Position numbers and translations under genes: made by a program | Shown here: positions 31,420-42,900 of the stretch, piece after piece | Position numbering within the stretch: position 1 is the first letter of the stretch | Layout: each line of letters starts with the position of its first letter | The notes under the pieces: model-generated | The model's database searches: none | What the model was told of the DNA's origin: nothing | Seen by the model: only the letters and a program-made list of their open reading frames with translations | Assembly (NCBI RefSeq): GCF_000143415.4 | Contig: NW_003314391.1 | Coordinates: 315,652-373,221, forward strand | Reading direction: 5' to 3' | DNA length: 57,570 nt | Origin: Selaginella moellendorffii | Lineage: Eukaryota; Streptophyta; Lycopodiopsida; Selaginellales; Selaginellaceae

Positions 31420-33300
31420 CAAGAGAGAGGTAGGTTATGTGACTAGTTGACAGTAACTATCCCATAACTAAAGATTTCATCATGCATATAAACTACCAAA
31501 ACCAATCTACGTATACTACCCCAGACCCAAAGACTAATATAAGCTCATGAATTTGGATTTCTTGAGAGGTCATCCAACCTAGTACTAGGACACTTAACCC
31601 CAAATATCCCAAAACCCTTAACTGATTAAAAGAAAAGATGCACTTTTGTTCATGGGCTTTTCCCCATTATATTTAAATCCTGCCTCTTGAGTTGTTTTCT
31701 AGATTGTTTCTTGAGTTGTTCTCTTTGGTTACTTACAATCCACCACACTTATCTAGGAAGTCACCCAACCTAGTACTATTCAAACCTAAAGACACTTAAC
31801 CCCAAATATCCCAAAAATTTTAAACAATTAAAGGGTGCACTTTTGGGCATTTTCCCACTATATTTGAATCCCTATGGATCATCTCTCGAGTTGTTTTCTT
31901 TGGTTGTTTACAATCCATTACACTTCCTTACAAATTCATGCTTTTATGAATGGAAATTGAGAGCCACAGCTCTTTCTCAAGCCTACTCTTACAAATTGAA
32001 CATATAGTGGGATTCCCTTAACCAACCAATAAAGTCCGATTCAAAACCATTTTTATACCAAATGTAAGCTTTTAAATATAAACTTCTCGAGAGGTCATCC
32101 AGCCCAGTATTATTCAAACCCAAGGATTCTTAACCCCAAGTACCCCAAAATCCTTAACTGATTGAAAAAAAGAGTGCACTCTTGTTTATGTATCATTTCC
32201 CTTTATATTTTAACCTTAATAGATTATTATTTTTTAAGTTGTTCTTTTTGGTTGCTTACAACAAAGAAATGGATAATACCACAATCATAAACAAAGATAT
32301 CTTAAAGATAACAGAGTATTAGTAAATAAATCTTAAATTAGAACACAAAAGTATTCCAATTAAATTATCATCTGATAAACTAAGATTATGGGATAAGAAC
32401 CACCAAGATCATCATAGTTTAAAGGCATAGGATTAAGTATTTCAAATTCAATAATAAAACTTAACTACCAAAGATTCCAAATATCATGCTAAACAACTTA
32501 TGAAAGATAACTCAAAAAACACAAAATATTAACTATAAAACAAGTAAAATTCTCATGAATGTATCATCTAAAGGAAATAACATCCCAACCTATCAAAAAT
32601 AACTTTAGCAACAATTAACATATCAAAATGAATATTGCAAAAGTAGGTAAACACCTGTTCATGCAAAGTATTGCACCAGCTAATCTGAATAGATCCCAAT
32701 CAACAATATGAAAGAATTAGAGTTGCTTAAGTAAGCATCAGAAACATTTTATTGATATCTTAAACCTAAAAGATCAATCCAAAGTAAACCACAAAGAATA
32801 TATAGTAATGCAAAAAGCAAAAAAATATCAAAATAATAATTAATCATCATGAAAGATAAGATGCACAATTATCATTAAATAGCAATTTATGATCCTGAAA
32901 AATAGCAAATCATTCAACTTCAATAATAATCAAGGAAAACCTCTAATAAGAAAAATCAACTATCCTAAATGACAGTCGATCATCACCAATGATTGTTAAA
33001 TGTGAGAACTAACTTAAATATTAGAACTAATGAGCCAAAATGCCTCCCCTAATAACTGCAAATAAATTGAAAAATGAGTATGGAAACTCAAAAAACCAAA
33101 TGCTCACAAAAGTTTATAATTGAGTCTTAAATAACCATGACTACATATCTTACATAACTAATTTCAATATCAAAGAAGAAATCATTGTATGACTGACAAT
33201 ATCCTTTGACACATCTATAAGCCAAACTTCATATCACTTATGAATATAACTTTGATATGCTTGGCTTTTGGTTTGATGCACATATGCTCTTTATTAGTTT
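31420..33300 (+). mobile_element. Old AT-rich repeat copy, homologous to 53815-54450
   Basis: GAGAGGTAGGTTATGTGACTAG near 31420 and the block around 32560-32700 (AACATCCCAACCTATCA, AATAGATCCCA) recur at 53815 and 54270-54400 in the same order and orientation. Most differences between the copies look like C-to-T or G-to-A changes in this copy. The family is not identified; stops fill all frames. Confidence 0.6.
31561..32140 (-). repeat. Three decayed 5S rRNA-like segments, antisense
   Basis: Segments at about 31561-31603, 31750-31803 and 32081-32140 contain GGAAGTCACCCAACCTAGTA-type sequence followed by a CTTAAC block. This matches the reverse complement of the 3' half of plant 5S rRNA as I recall it; copy 2 agrees at roughly 36 of 46 positions by hand alignment. 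The 5' half of 5S is not recognisable. They could be 5S pseudogenes or a 5S-derived SINE. Confidence 0.5.
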
Positions 33301-33304
33301 TACA

Positions 33305-34309
33305 TTACCCCTGCACTCTTCTTACTATACTTTTGGAACCACCTTGCATTCTTATCACATGGACAAATAGTCCAAAGGGGCAAAGGTTGCCCATATAGAA
33401 CAAAGAATAATCAAGTGTCGAAGTAACACTTGCAAGAATAGTCCTTATAGGTAAGACATGAATACAAGTTGTATTCTGACGAACTGGCACCTCAAAAATG
33501 GAACCTTATAAGTTGTTGGATTAGTGAAGTCTAAAAAGCTAAATGACTCAAGTGGAGTTAAAGAATGATCTTAAAGGACTGGTAGAAGCATTTGAACTGA
33601 GGTGTGTCGTACCCCATGAAAGATAGGGAGGATCATAAGATCCAAATATGATAACAGTGGGTATCTCATTGATGCTATACTAAAGTTGTGGGAAAAGTGT
33701 TTCTAAAAGAAAATAACTTTGGCACAAAGTTGTGTATGAATACTATAGTGCAATGCTAATTGATAGTTGGCATGAAAAATGACTGCTTTAGTCTTGGCAA
33801 AGACTCAAACATGAATGGTAAGTGTTGTAAGGGTAGGCTTGTAAAGCCAATGGTGTGGAGACACCGAATGTGCCAAGGTGTGATGCCTTGAGGTCAAATT
33901 AACGGGTTCATGAGAACCTTCTCCCAAAGGAATTCTAATAGAAATGGGAATGGCATAACCTAAGCAAGAAAGCATATGGTTGGAGTGTGGTGACTCAAAT
34001 AATGATGGAGGTGTGAAAGCACTAGCAATGAGTTGTAGAACTTGACAACTATGAGGCAACTAAGCAAAATGTGCAAAATAATTGATTAAGTTGGTAGAAG
34101 GTAATTACTTAAAACTTTTTATTGGGATAAGGAAGTTGGACATACTTTTATGGGGGATAAATTGCTTATGTTGCAATATAATAAGTCAATGTCGAAAAAA
34201 GGAATGCTTATTGTCAAATAAAGCCATAATTGGGACACCCAAACACTCTAAAACACCAGAAAGTGGTGTTTGATGTCGTGAGGGCATTAGATAAGGCCTA
34301 AGGGACTGC
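33305..34309 (+). mobile_element. Left part of an older LTR element, interrupted by the nested element
   Basis: This stretch matches the internal region of the young element at about 36650-37610 (for example CATAAGATCCAA, GTGGAGACACC, GGTGGTGTTTGATGTCGTGAGG) with many changes. Its continuation is found at 52067-52235, where GTCCCTAGCAAATGATGGATAG matches 37616 onwards. It is therefore an old copy of the same family, split by the insertion at 34310-52061. Confidence 0.85.
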
Positions 34310-36113
34310 TGTGAGACACAAAGTCCCTAGGCCCCAGAGTGGAGCTGGAGGGGTGCCACGTGGTAGTGGCCGAAGCGAAAGCCAAACGAGCGTAAAACGT
34401 TTGGACTAAAAGCTTCGACTTGAAAGGTTGAGAGCGGGAGTGGAACTCCCAACAAAGTGTTCAAGGAACGAGCACGAAGCGAGCAATAAGCGAGGCTCCA
34501 AAAAGGGACCCAAAGAGACCAACACATGACACGTGGAAGTGTCTGAGATGGACCCGAGTTGGAGTCCGAAGTGGAGTCCGAGATGGAGTCCGAGATGGAG
34601 TCCGAGGTGGAGTCCGAGGTGGAGTCCGAGGCGGACCCGAGATGGACCCGAGATGGAGTCCGAGGTGGAGTCCGAGGTGGACCCGAGATGGACCCGAAAT
34701 GGAGTCCGAGATGGAGTCCGAGATGGAGTCCGAGATGGACCCGAGATGGACCCGAGATGGACCCGAGATGGGACCCGAGATGGACCCGAGACGGAGTCCG
34801 AGGCGGACCCGAGACGGAGTTCGAGGTGGAGTCCGAGATGGAGTCCGAGATGGACCCGAGATGGAGTCCGAGATAGAGTCCGAGTTGGAGTCCGAGATGG
34901 ACCCGAGATGGAGTCCAAAGTCGAGACCGGGACCAAGACCGAGACCGGGACCGAGACCGAGACCGAGACTGAGATCGGGACCGAGACCGAGACTGAGACC
35001 GAGATCGGGACCGAGACCGAGACCGAGGCCGAGCCCAAGTCCAAGTCCGAGTCCGAGTCCGAGTCCGAGTCCAAGTCCGAGTCCGAGTCCGAGTTCGAGT
35101 CCGAGTCCGGAGCCTGAGAGGGTGAAAGCCCAAAGCGTTCGTCTCCCAGACCCTGGGGGGTTTGGTGAGCTCCAAAAGTATAGTAGGGGGAGGACTGCAG
35201 TGGAGCTAGTTTGGCCAGGAAAGGTCAGTTTGGCCCAGGAAGGCCGGACCCAGTGTTGGGTGATGAGCTGCCCATTGGGAAGTCCAAAACTAGAGTGAAC
35301 ATGGACTGACAAGCGGGGTAGCTTGGTGAAGTGTTCAAGAGCCGGCTCTAGTTCCCCCGGGAGATCGACTGGCCGATGCTCCCAGTCCAAGTGTGGGTGG
35401 CACTACCTACTTGGATACCAGGTGTGGCTCAACGGAACCTCGCTCTAAGCCCATGGTTAGAGCACCTAAAGGCGAGAGGTGGGGAGAGTACCTAGGTGGC
35501 TCGCATAAGGCCACGGTGTTCCGAAATGGTGTCCCAAAGTCCCAGACTGTGGAAAGGAAGAGGGGTAGCCCTTTGGTGGGGTGACCAAGGACACAGTCAC
35601 ACAGTGAGGAAGTCCTCGAGGATAGTGGGACTTAGTGGTCGGGCCGGTGGGCCTTGATCCAGTGGCAGTGTTGGCGAACACAGCCAAGGACAGAAAGGGA
35701 CTTGGTGGGGACCAGAACAGAGATATTGGGGAAGGCTATTCCCCATGTCTGTAGGCATCCTAAGGAGGTTAAGGAGTGGATCTGGGATGATCCCTCATGG
35801 ACGGATGACCCAGTCTTTGAGAGACGGGATTGGAATGCAGGTGGTGTTGGACCACCAGTGTGACCAAGGTAATTGGGCATGGCCTTAGCGTAACGGGCCG
35901 ATACGTCGGTGGTACCTTGGGGTGTCGATCATGGGATCGGACACGTGGAGCACTTGGACCAAGTGCTAAGGTTGAGTGGCATGGATGCCATTCTCGGGGC
36001 TAGCAAGCCCCAAGTCCTGAGTTGGACTTATGGAGGTTGTGAATGAGACTCCTCCAAGTGGTCGGGGGTGTGGTTAAGTGACTAAAATAGAATGGAAAAA
36101 TTAGTCGCTTACA
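34310..36113 (+). repeat. 5' LTR of the LARD-like element, 1804 bp
   Basis: It runs from TGTGAG to CTTACA (imperfect inverted ends). It contains a GCCACGTGG G-box core near 34362 and the minisatellite at about 34541-35112. Long open frames in five or six frames across the array are by-products of the 6/12-bp repeat. Confidence 0.93.
34541..35112 (+). repeat. LTR minisatellite, GAGTCCGAGATG / GACCCGAGATG units
   Basis: The array has three zones: GAGTCCGAGATG mixed with GACCCGAGATG, then GACCGAGACCGA units, then AGTCCGAGTCCGAGTCC units. The copy in the 3' LTR (50573-51060) is about 84 bp shorter and accounts for the LTR length difference. Confidence 0.93.
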
Positions 36114-38711
36114 ACTTGGTATCGGAGCCGTTCCTTAGTCCGACTTTTATTGGTGCTAAAGTATATCACCATTGATGTTGGCATCGAAAGGTCCTAGGAG
36201 TGGGCCTATCCTTGAGGAGTAGCAGGTCGGGAAGACATGGCTCTCCATTACAGTTCCTGTGTGAACTTGTAGGTGAGGTGGTGGATAGAAAAGGGCCAAT
36301 AATGGAACGACTTTGGGATCTTGGGAACAGTATAAGGGTTTCCTCAGAGAGCTGAGGATGTGATCCAGATGAGCGTTTGATGCAGCAAACGAGCTAATGT
36401 AGTTGTGGTAAACAACTATAGTTGGGATCACGAGAAAGATGCAGACTCCAAAACAATAAAGGAGTCACAAGATTACCCTTATATGGTTGAGGCTGGTACT
36501 CATAAATTTGAGTCCGGAATTGTTGACCGTGGGAGGTCAAATACAAAAGAGGACACTAGTCCTTGAAATGGTAAGCAGGGCTACCTTTAATAAATGCTGG
36601 AACAACCCAAGGAGTTGGGGGGTGTACTTAGAGATGAGTTGGTATTCTCATCGCATGGACAAGTAGTCATAAGGGGCAAAGGTTGCCCCCAGAGAACAAA
36701 ATCAAGTGTCAGAGTAACACTTGTGAAAATAGTCCTTTTGAGTAGGACAGGAATGCAAGAAGTGTATTCCAGTGAGTTAGTGCCTCACAAGTAGGACCTT
36801 ACGGGTCTGTGGATTAACCAAGTCCAAAACTGCTGGATGACTCAAGTAGAGTCAAGAGATGGTCCTAAAAGGACCGATGGAAGCATTTGGACTGAGGTGT
36901 GTTGTACCCCACAAAAGATGGGGGGGGATCATAAGATCCAAGGATGAGAGCAAAGGGTATCTTATCGATGGCAAAATGTGCCATGTTAAAGTCGTGGGAA
37001 AGGTGTTCCCAAAAAGAAAACAACTTTGACACAAAGTTGTGTGTGACCTCTATGATGCAGTGTTAACGGATGGTTGGCATGAGAAAGCGTGGTATTGGTC
37101 TTGGCAAAGACTTAGACACAAAGAAGAAGTGTCATAGAGGTAGGCTCGTGGAGCCGATGGTGTGGAGACACCAAATGTGCCAAGGTGTGATACCTTGAGG
37201 CTATGTTGGTGGGTTCATGAGAACCCCTTGCCAAAGGAATCCCAATAGAAATGGGAATGACATAGCCTAAGCTGCAGAGCATGCAGTTGAAGTGTGGTGA
37301 CCCAGATAATGATGGAGGTGTGGAAGTACCAGCAATGAGTTGTAGGACTTGACAACTACGAGGCAACTAAGCAAGAGGTGCCAAATAATTGGTTAAACGG
37401 GTAGAAGGTAGCTACCCAAGCCTTCTTAATGGCATAGGAAAGTTGGATATACCCTTATGGGGGATGAGTTGCTTATGTTGCGATATAGTAAGTCAATGTC
37501 ATAAAAGGAAATACTCATTGTCAAGGAAGCCGTCATTGGGACACTCGAACACTCTAGAACACCAAGAGGTGGTGTTTGATGTCGTGAGGGCAGTAGATAA
37601 GGCCCAAGAGACTAAGTCCCTAGCGAACGATGGATAGTAGGTGCTATCCAAATGTCCAAGGTGGCGAGACAGGAGAAGACTGTCTACTCGAATTGGACAA
37701 AGCCAAAAATGGAATTTTGGCAAGGCTAGTGATAGGCATGCAAAGGCCCGTAAGCAACAACGTAATCCCGGTGTGTGGGATTATAGGGTGAGCATACCTG
37801 GGTTGAGGAACCACTCCCTAGGCTATCGGGTAGGTTCATCCCTAAGAATACTTGCTAAGGCATGATAGAAAGTGCAAAGCTATCCTCATGGTTTGGAGGA
37901 GAATGACCGAAGGAAAGGTGTGAAGCCAAAAGCAAGAAGTAAGGGGATAGAACCGAACCATAGGAATTGAAGGGCATAACCAAGGTTGGTTATGCTAGCT
38001 GGGAGTGGAGAATCATGTGGGGGCTCGAGGGTGTTACTGCTAGCAACCGTGATGCCATGGAGAGTCTAAAATATGGAATTGTCCATGTTAGACTATATGG
38101 TAATTGGAAAGCTTGCAAAAAGGGGGGCCTTAGCAAGCTAAGGGACAGAGTTCCTTCAAAGTTTCCAAAGAGGATTCTAGGTAGCGTAGTACCTAGAAAG
38201 GCCAAGCGTAAATGGTTCAAGGAACGCGCGAAATCAGAGTGGCGCAGCAAAAGCGTGGTCTTGAAGCTTGCCATGAGGCAAGGCTATCAAGGTTAGGGAA
38301 GTAGTTCCCGAGTGTTCAAAGAGAAGGCTTTGAACGAAAGTCGATGATTAAGGGCTTTCACGCTTGTAGGAACCATGTTACAGTGGTCGGAGGACTTGCC
38401 AAAGCGAGATTGGCAAGTCAAGGGAACAAATACCCTAGTTGAAGGTGATAACTTCAAAAAAGGGTGGGCCATGGGGCCAAGCATGGAGGAGTCAATGCAT
38501 GATCACAGGCTTGTCAAGTGAGAAGACTTGGCAGTGGGGAGGAACTAGGTTCCTAAGCTGTGATCTATAGCGCGCTTTAAATATAAGTTGGTGCACCGGC
38601 GTGGGGAGTCACGCCAGGCATCCGGTGTGATGCCGTCTGTAGATGCATATACGAAGGTTGGGTTCGAGTCCCGACCCTTTAGTGTTTGGGTTCGAGTCCC
38701 AAATCACTAGG
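36114..38711 (+). other. Internal region of the LARD-like element, left part
   Basis: It starts with the primer-binding site. Frames are broken throughout; the longest (37967-38296) is Lys/Arg/Trp-rich and unrecognised. The sequence is rich in short imperfect GGxxxxCAAGG-type motifs typical of non-coding internal regions. It ends at the insertion point of the second LTR element. Confidence 0.7.
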
Positions 38712-38716
38712 GCGTG

Positions 38717-39134
38717 TGGAGAAGGGAGAAAAAGACAAACTCGAGGATTCAAGCTTAGGAAAGTAAACTTGAGAGGTTCAAGGTTAGGACTGTATTCCTA
38801 ACCTTGATGTGAGCAGTAGCGACTATAAAAGTAGGACTTAGAATGTTTTTAGATGGATCCCTAATACAAAATATATTGCAATACATTGTCATTCTGCCTA
38901 TCTCTTTGGCTTTTCACAGCAATGTCTTACTTACCCACCGCCTTCAAGGGATCAAAGGTGTGGGACTAGCACCTTCAAGCACTTGTTCACAGTCTCTACT
39001 TGGCTTGGCACAAGCAGATAAGTGCACTCATTTCGTAGTGTAATTTTAGTTTTAGGGACTAAATTAGATTTGAAACTCCTAGGAAGATCTCGTGTGGACG
39101 TTTCCTCCCAGTTTAGAGATTTCAGGAGTTTTCA
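38717..39134 (+). repeat. 5' LTR of the nested element, 418 bp
   Basis: It matches 48413-48830 at all but a handful of positions and contains ACTATAAAAGTAGG, a TATA-box-like motif, near 38821. Confidence 0.93.
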
Positions 39135-39515
39135 CTGGCGACCACGGTGGGATAGGCGAAGTGAAGAGCACCCAAAGAATGAAGATTGGCAGCCTTGGCT
39201 ACAACTAGAAGACGAAGCTGAAGTCAAGAATCAAGGGAAAAATCGAAAAGAAACAAAAAGAAGAAAACAAAACGAAAAAGAAGAAAATCGACAAAATCCT
39301 AGAGCAAGAAGCATGGAAATCATGCTAGAGACCAAACGTTTGAAGGCTACGATCATCTAGAGATCGCCCACTTCTCGAAAAGTCCAAGAATCTTCCATAA
39401 CCGCCTCTTGGTGAGAGGTCAAAGACGAAGAATATTCTATGCATCAGAATATTTGAAGAATCTCCGACAAAAAAATCAGAGCAAACAAGTGCTAACAAGC
39501 ATGAAAACATGAAGA

Positions 39516-39845
39516 ATGAAAAAGCACGACTGCCCATTTGGAGACACAAGCTGTACAAGATACGAAGACTGCCTTTTGTGTGGTTTCAGAAATTGTGCAA
39601 AACCGTACAAGCAATGCTATCCAAAATGGCGATGTGACACTTGCAAGCAAGCAAAAGCAAGACTCCGAATCAAGGATGAAAATGCCACAGCGGAGGAGAG
39701 TAGGAAACGAGAAGAAATAGCCCAAGAAAACGACACCAAAAAGAGAAACGATAGTTTAGAACAAGCAGCGAAACAAAGCTTTAGTTGCTTACAAAAACTT
39801 CAAGAAACAATTCTGCGACTCTTCTACAAATTGTCTAGCAAATAG
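39516..39845 (+). CDS. Cys-rich ORF of the nested element, 109 aa
   Basis: Eight cysteines lie in the first half (HDCPFGDTSC, EDCLLCGFRNC, QCYPKWRCDTC), spaced like a zinc-binding module, followed by a charged helix-like tail. It might be a nucleocapsid-like or captured DNA-binding fragment. I do not recognise a specific family. Confidence 0.4.
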   Translation: MKKHDCPFGDTSCTRYEDCLLCGFRNCAKPYKQCYPKWRCDTCKQAKARLRIKDENATAEESRKREEIAQENDTKKRNDSLEQAAKQSFSCLQKLQETILRLFYKLSSK

Positions 39846-39926
39846 GAAGGATGCAAAAATGAGGAAATGTTGAAAGAAAAATATGTTTACTTCGATTTCT
39901 TTGCAACTCGAAGAACCCTGACTTAG

Positions 39927-42900
39927 GTGTATCGCGGACACCTCTTTCAACAAACGATTGTTGAATTTCTAGGCATACACAAACATGAAACTTTTCAACC
40001 ATTAACGCTTGCTTTCAATACTGATTTGACGAGAGTCATAGCAGCAACAGAGTGTGGAATTTTTGAACCACAAGTTCGTTGGTTTGTGGACACTCTTAAA
40101 TTTAGAGATTTCGAAGAGAACGCGGAATTACTTTATCGGCTTCTTCAAAGTCCTCTCCGTGTAACGCTACCAACAAACACTCTTATCGAATTATATGCTA
40201 TAGCATATTGGCACCGTTTAGGACAGACGAGAATAGCTGGAGAATTAAAGGACGCCCTGGATGACCTCAAGGACGACAAGATGCCAGGGGAGGACGGCAT
40301 GCCACCAGCCTTCTACAAACAAAACTGGGATTGGATCGGACCAGAAGTTCTCAAGATGTGGCAAGAAACCATGCGAGCTGGAAAGTGGCCAGAAGGAGCT
40401 ACGGATGGGATCATTGCGCTGATACCAAAAAAAGGAGATATGTCCCACCTCAAGAACTGGAGGCCCATCTCTATGCTGAACACCATGTACAAGATCGTAG
40501 CAAAAGCCTTGGCATCACGCCTCAAGCCTCTACTCCCAGAAACGATCAAGGAGACGCAGAACGGGTTCGTGGAGGGTAGGCAAATCGTGGACAATCTCCT
40601 AACAGTGCTGCTGGCGCAAGAACACACCAAAGACATGGCAGAGCAGATTACAATCATTCTCCTGGACTTTGAAAAAGCTTACGACCGGGTGGATTGGAAA
40701 GTTCTCCAGGCCATAATGATCAAGCAAGGAGTTCCTCTGCAGTTTGTGGAATGGACAGCATCCCTGTACCACTCGGCATCGAGCAGGGTTACGATCAATG
40801 GAACCATGGGACAGTCCTTCAAACTTGAAAGATCAGTCCGCCAAGGATGCCCCCTCGCACCATACCTGTTCCTGTTTGTTGCAGATGCTCTGGCCTACTA
40901 CCTCGCCCGACCACAGGGTCCAAAAGGTATGCCCCTTCCAGGCTGCGGCGCCGCGCTTCAGGACATGAACCAAGCCTCAAAGGAGGACCTCCTATCCTCA
41001 GCCTTTGCAGACGACACAAGCCTGATCGTGGAGGGATCACCGGAGAACCTCTCAAGCGTCAAAAGGGACCTGGACTTTTTCAATGAGGCCATGGGATCGA
41101 GAATAAACTGGCACAAATCGGTAGGACTATGGCTCCCCCCCAGCAGACCTCCAACATGGGGCACGGAGCTGGGCTTCAAATGGCTGGACACGGAGGAGAC
41201 CACCCGCTACCTTGGATTCCAAGTGGGACGCCAGTATGATCCAGAACCCCAGAACCAAAAAGCAGTAACAAAACTAAGGGATCAACTCAAGTTCTGGGCG
41301 AGCAGAAAACTATCGTTCTCAGCACGCTGCGTGGTGGCTAACAGCATCCTACTTGGAGCGATCTGGTTCCTGGCAGCATGCTGGAACATGGACAAGCGAA
41401 CGATCCAGGAAATGAACCAACTCATTCGAACCTATGTCTGGAAAGGCTCCTCCTGCGTGTCGCGTGGTGGAGCAAAGGTCAACTGGCGGTCAGTAACACT
41501 TCCGAAGCACGAAGGTGGCCTCAATATTATTGACATCGAAGAACAATGCAAGGCTCTTCTCTTCAAAATTTTCACAAGGATGCTCATGCCTGGCCACCAA
41601 CCATGGAGAATACTGCTGCGAGCACAATTTTTGAAAGTCCTCCCGGACAGGAACGAGCACACCAGACAAAACTGGGCGCCAGACGAACAATGGCTCTTCT
41701 CAGACACCAAACTCAAAATGACAAAGGCTCACACGTTCTCAGGAAAGCTGTTCAAGCTCTGGAGGCAATTCAAGTGCAAGCTGGAACGTAAACCACCTCG
41801 TACCAAAGAACAACTGGACCGGCAGCCAATTTTCCTAAGCAAACTCTTCGCTGTCAACGGTAAAACGCTCGGAGCTTCAGAGGATCGTGGCCTGGACCAG
41901 ACATGCAGAGACCTGCACAGAGCAGGGATGAGAACCTTCGCAGAGGCAGACACCATGATCCAGCCCAACCAGACGGCCCACAATCGCGACCGCATCAGTA
42001 CTTTCTACGGATTAACCATCTCAGAACACAGGATGCGTAAATTCCAGACAGCCTTTTTAGCAGCCAAACACGCATGCCTTGAACGACTAAACCTGCAAGA
42101 GGATCAACACCATCGTTGGTGGAAGCTGGACGAATCGATCGTATGCACCCTCCCCAACATGGCATCGGGACTAGTCTTCAAGGCAGGACAGGCTGGACGC
42201 TTGTACCCCATCGTTACCCCCGAGTACGAGGACCTCCCCGACATGAGTAGGGCCAAACCGATCAGAGTGATTCAAATGGAGAAAAAAACTGCCAACGTTG
42301 ATCCACTGATCCCAAAAAACCAATATGCCCGCCTCTACTGGTTCCGCCAACAAACCCTGGACGAACTCAAGTGGGATCCTGCAGAGTGGCATTGGAGGGG
42401 AACCACGTGCAAGGACTTCTTCCAGTACGAGACCAAGCTGGGCCGCAAGCTGATCAGGGTGCCAACTCGATCCTCCCTCATCCGGAAAGCAAAGGCCCAA
42501 CAGATCCGTTCCAGGAACCACTCACACTGCATCAACAAGATCTGGAAAGGGTGCTGGTCAGCTAAGAACCGCTACTTCATGTGGCTGGCCCAACAAGAAC
42601 GTCTTCCCTCCCTGGTCGCCATACATCTTCCGAACACAGCCTGCAAGACCTGTGGCGCCACAGAAACACAGCGACACATCTTATGGGAATGTCCGGCAGC
42701 ACAGGAAGTATGGGAAGGTGCAGCAGCGGTGCTCAAACAAACGTCAACCGGAGGAGCTGCAATCACATACGAATCAGCGCTCTGGGGTAGCTTCATCCAA
42801 GGAAAGACAAAGAATCCTGATGCATGGAAGTGGAGACACAATGAGGCCCCACACTTTGATCAACTCAACCAAACTCGGACACACATTACGCACCTCCACC

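Noticed and set aside
34327-35390. Long overlapping frames of 190-310 codons on both strands in the LTR
   Set aside because: They are translations of a 6/12-bp minisatellite (LGLGLG, RTRTRT, SDSISDS) and recur in the 3' LTR at 50358-51338. They have no domain and no codon bias independent of the repeat.
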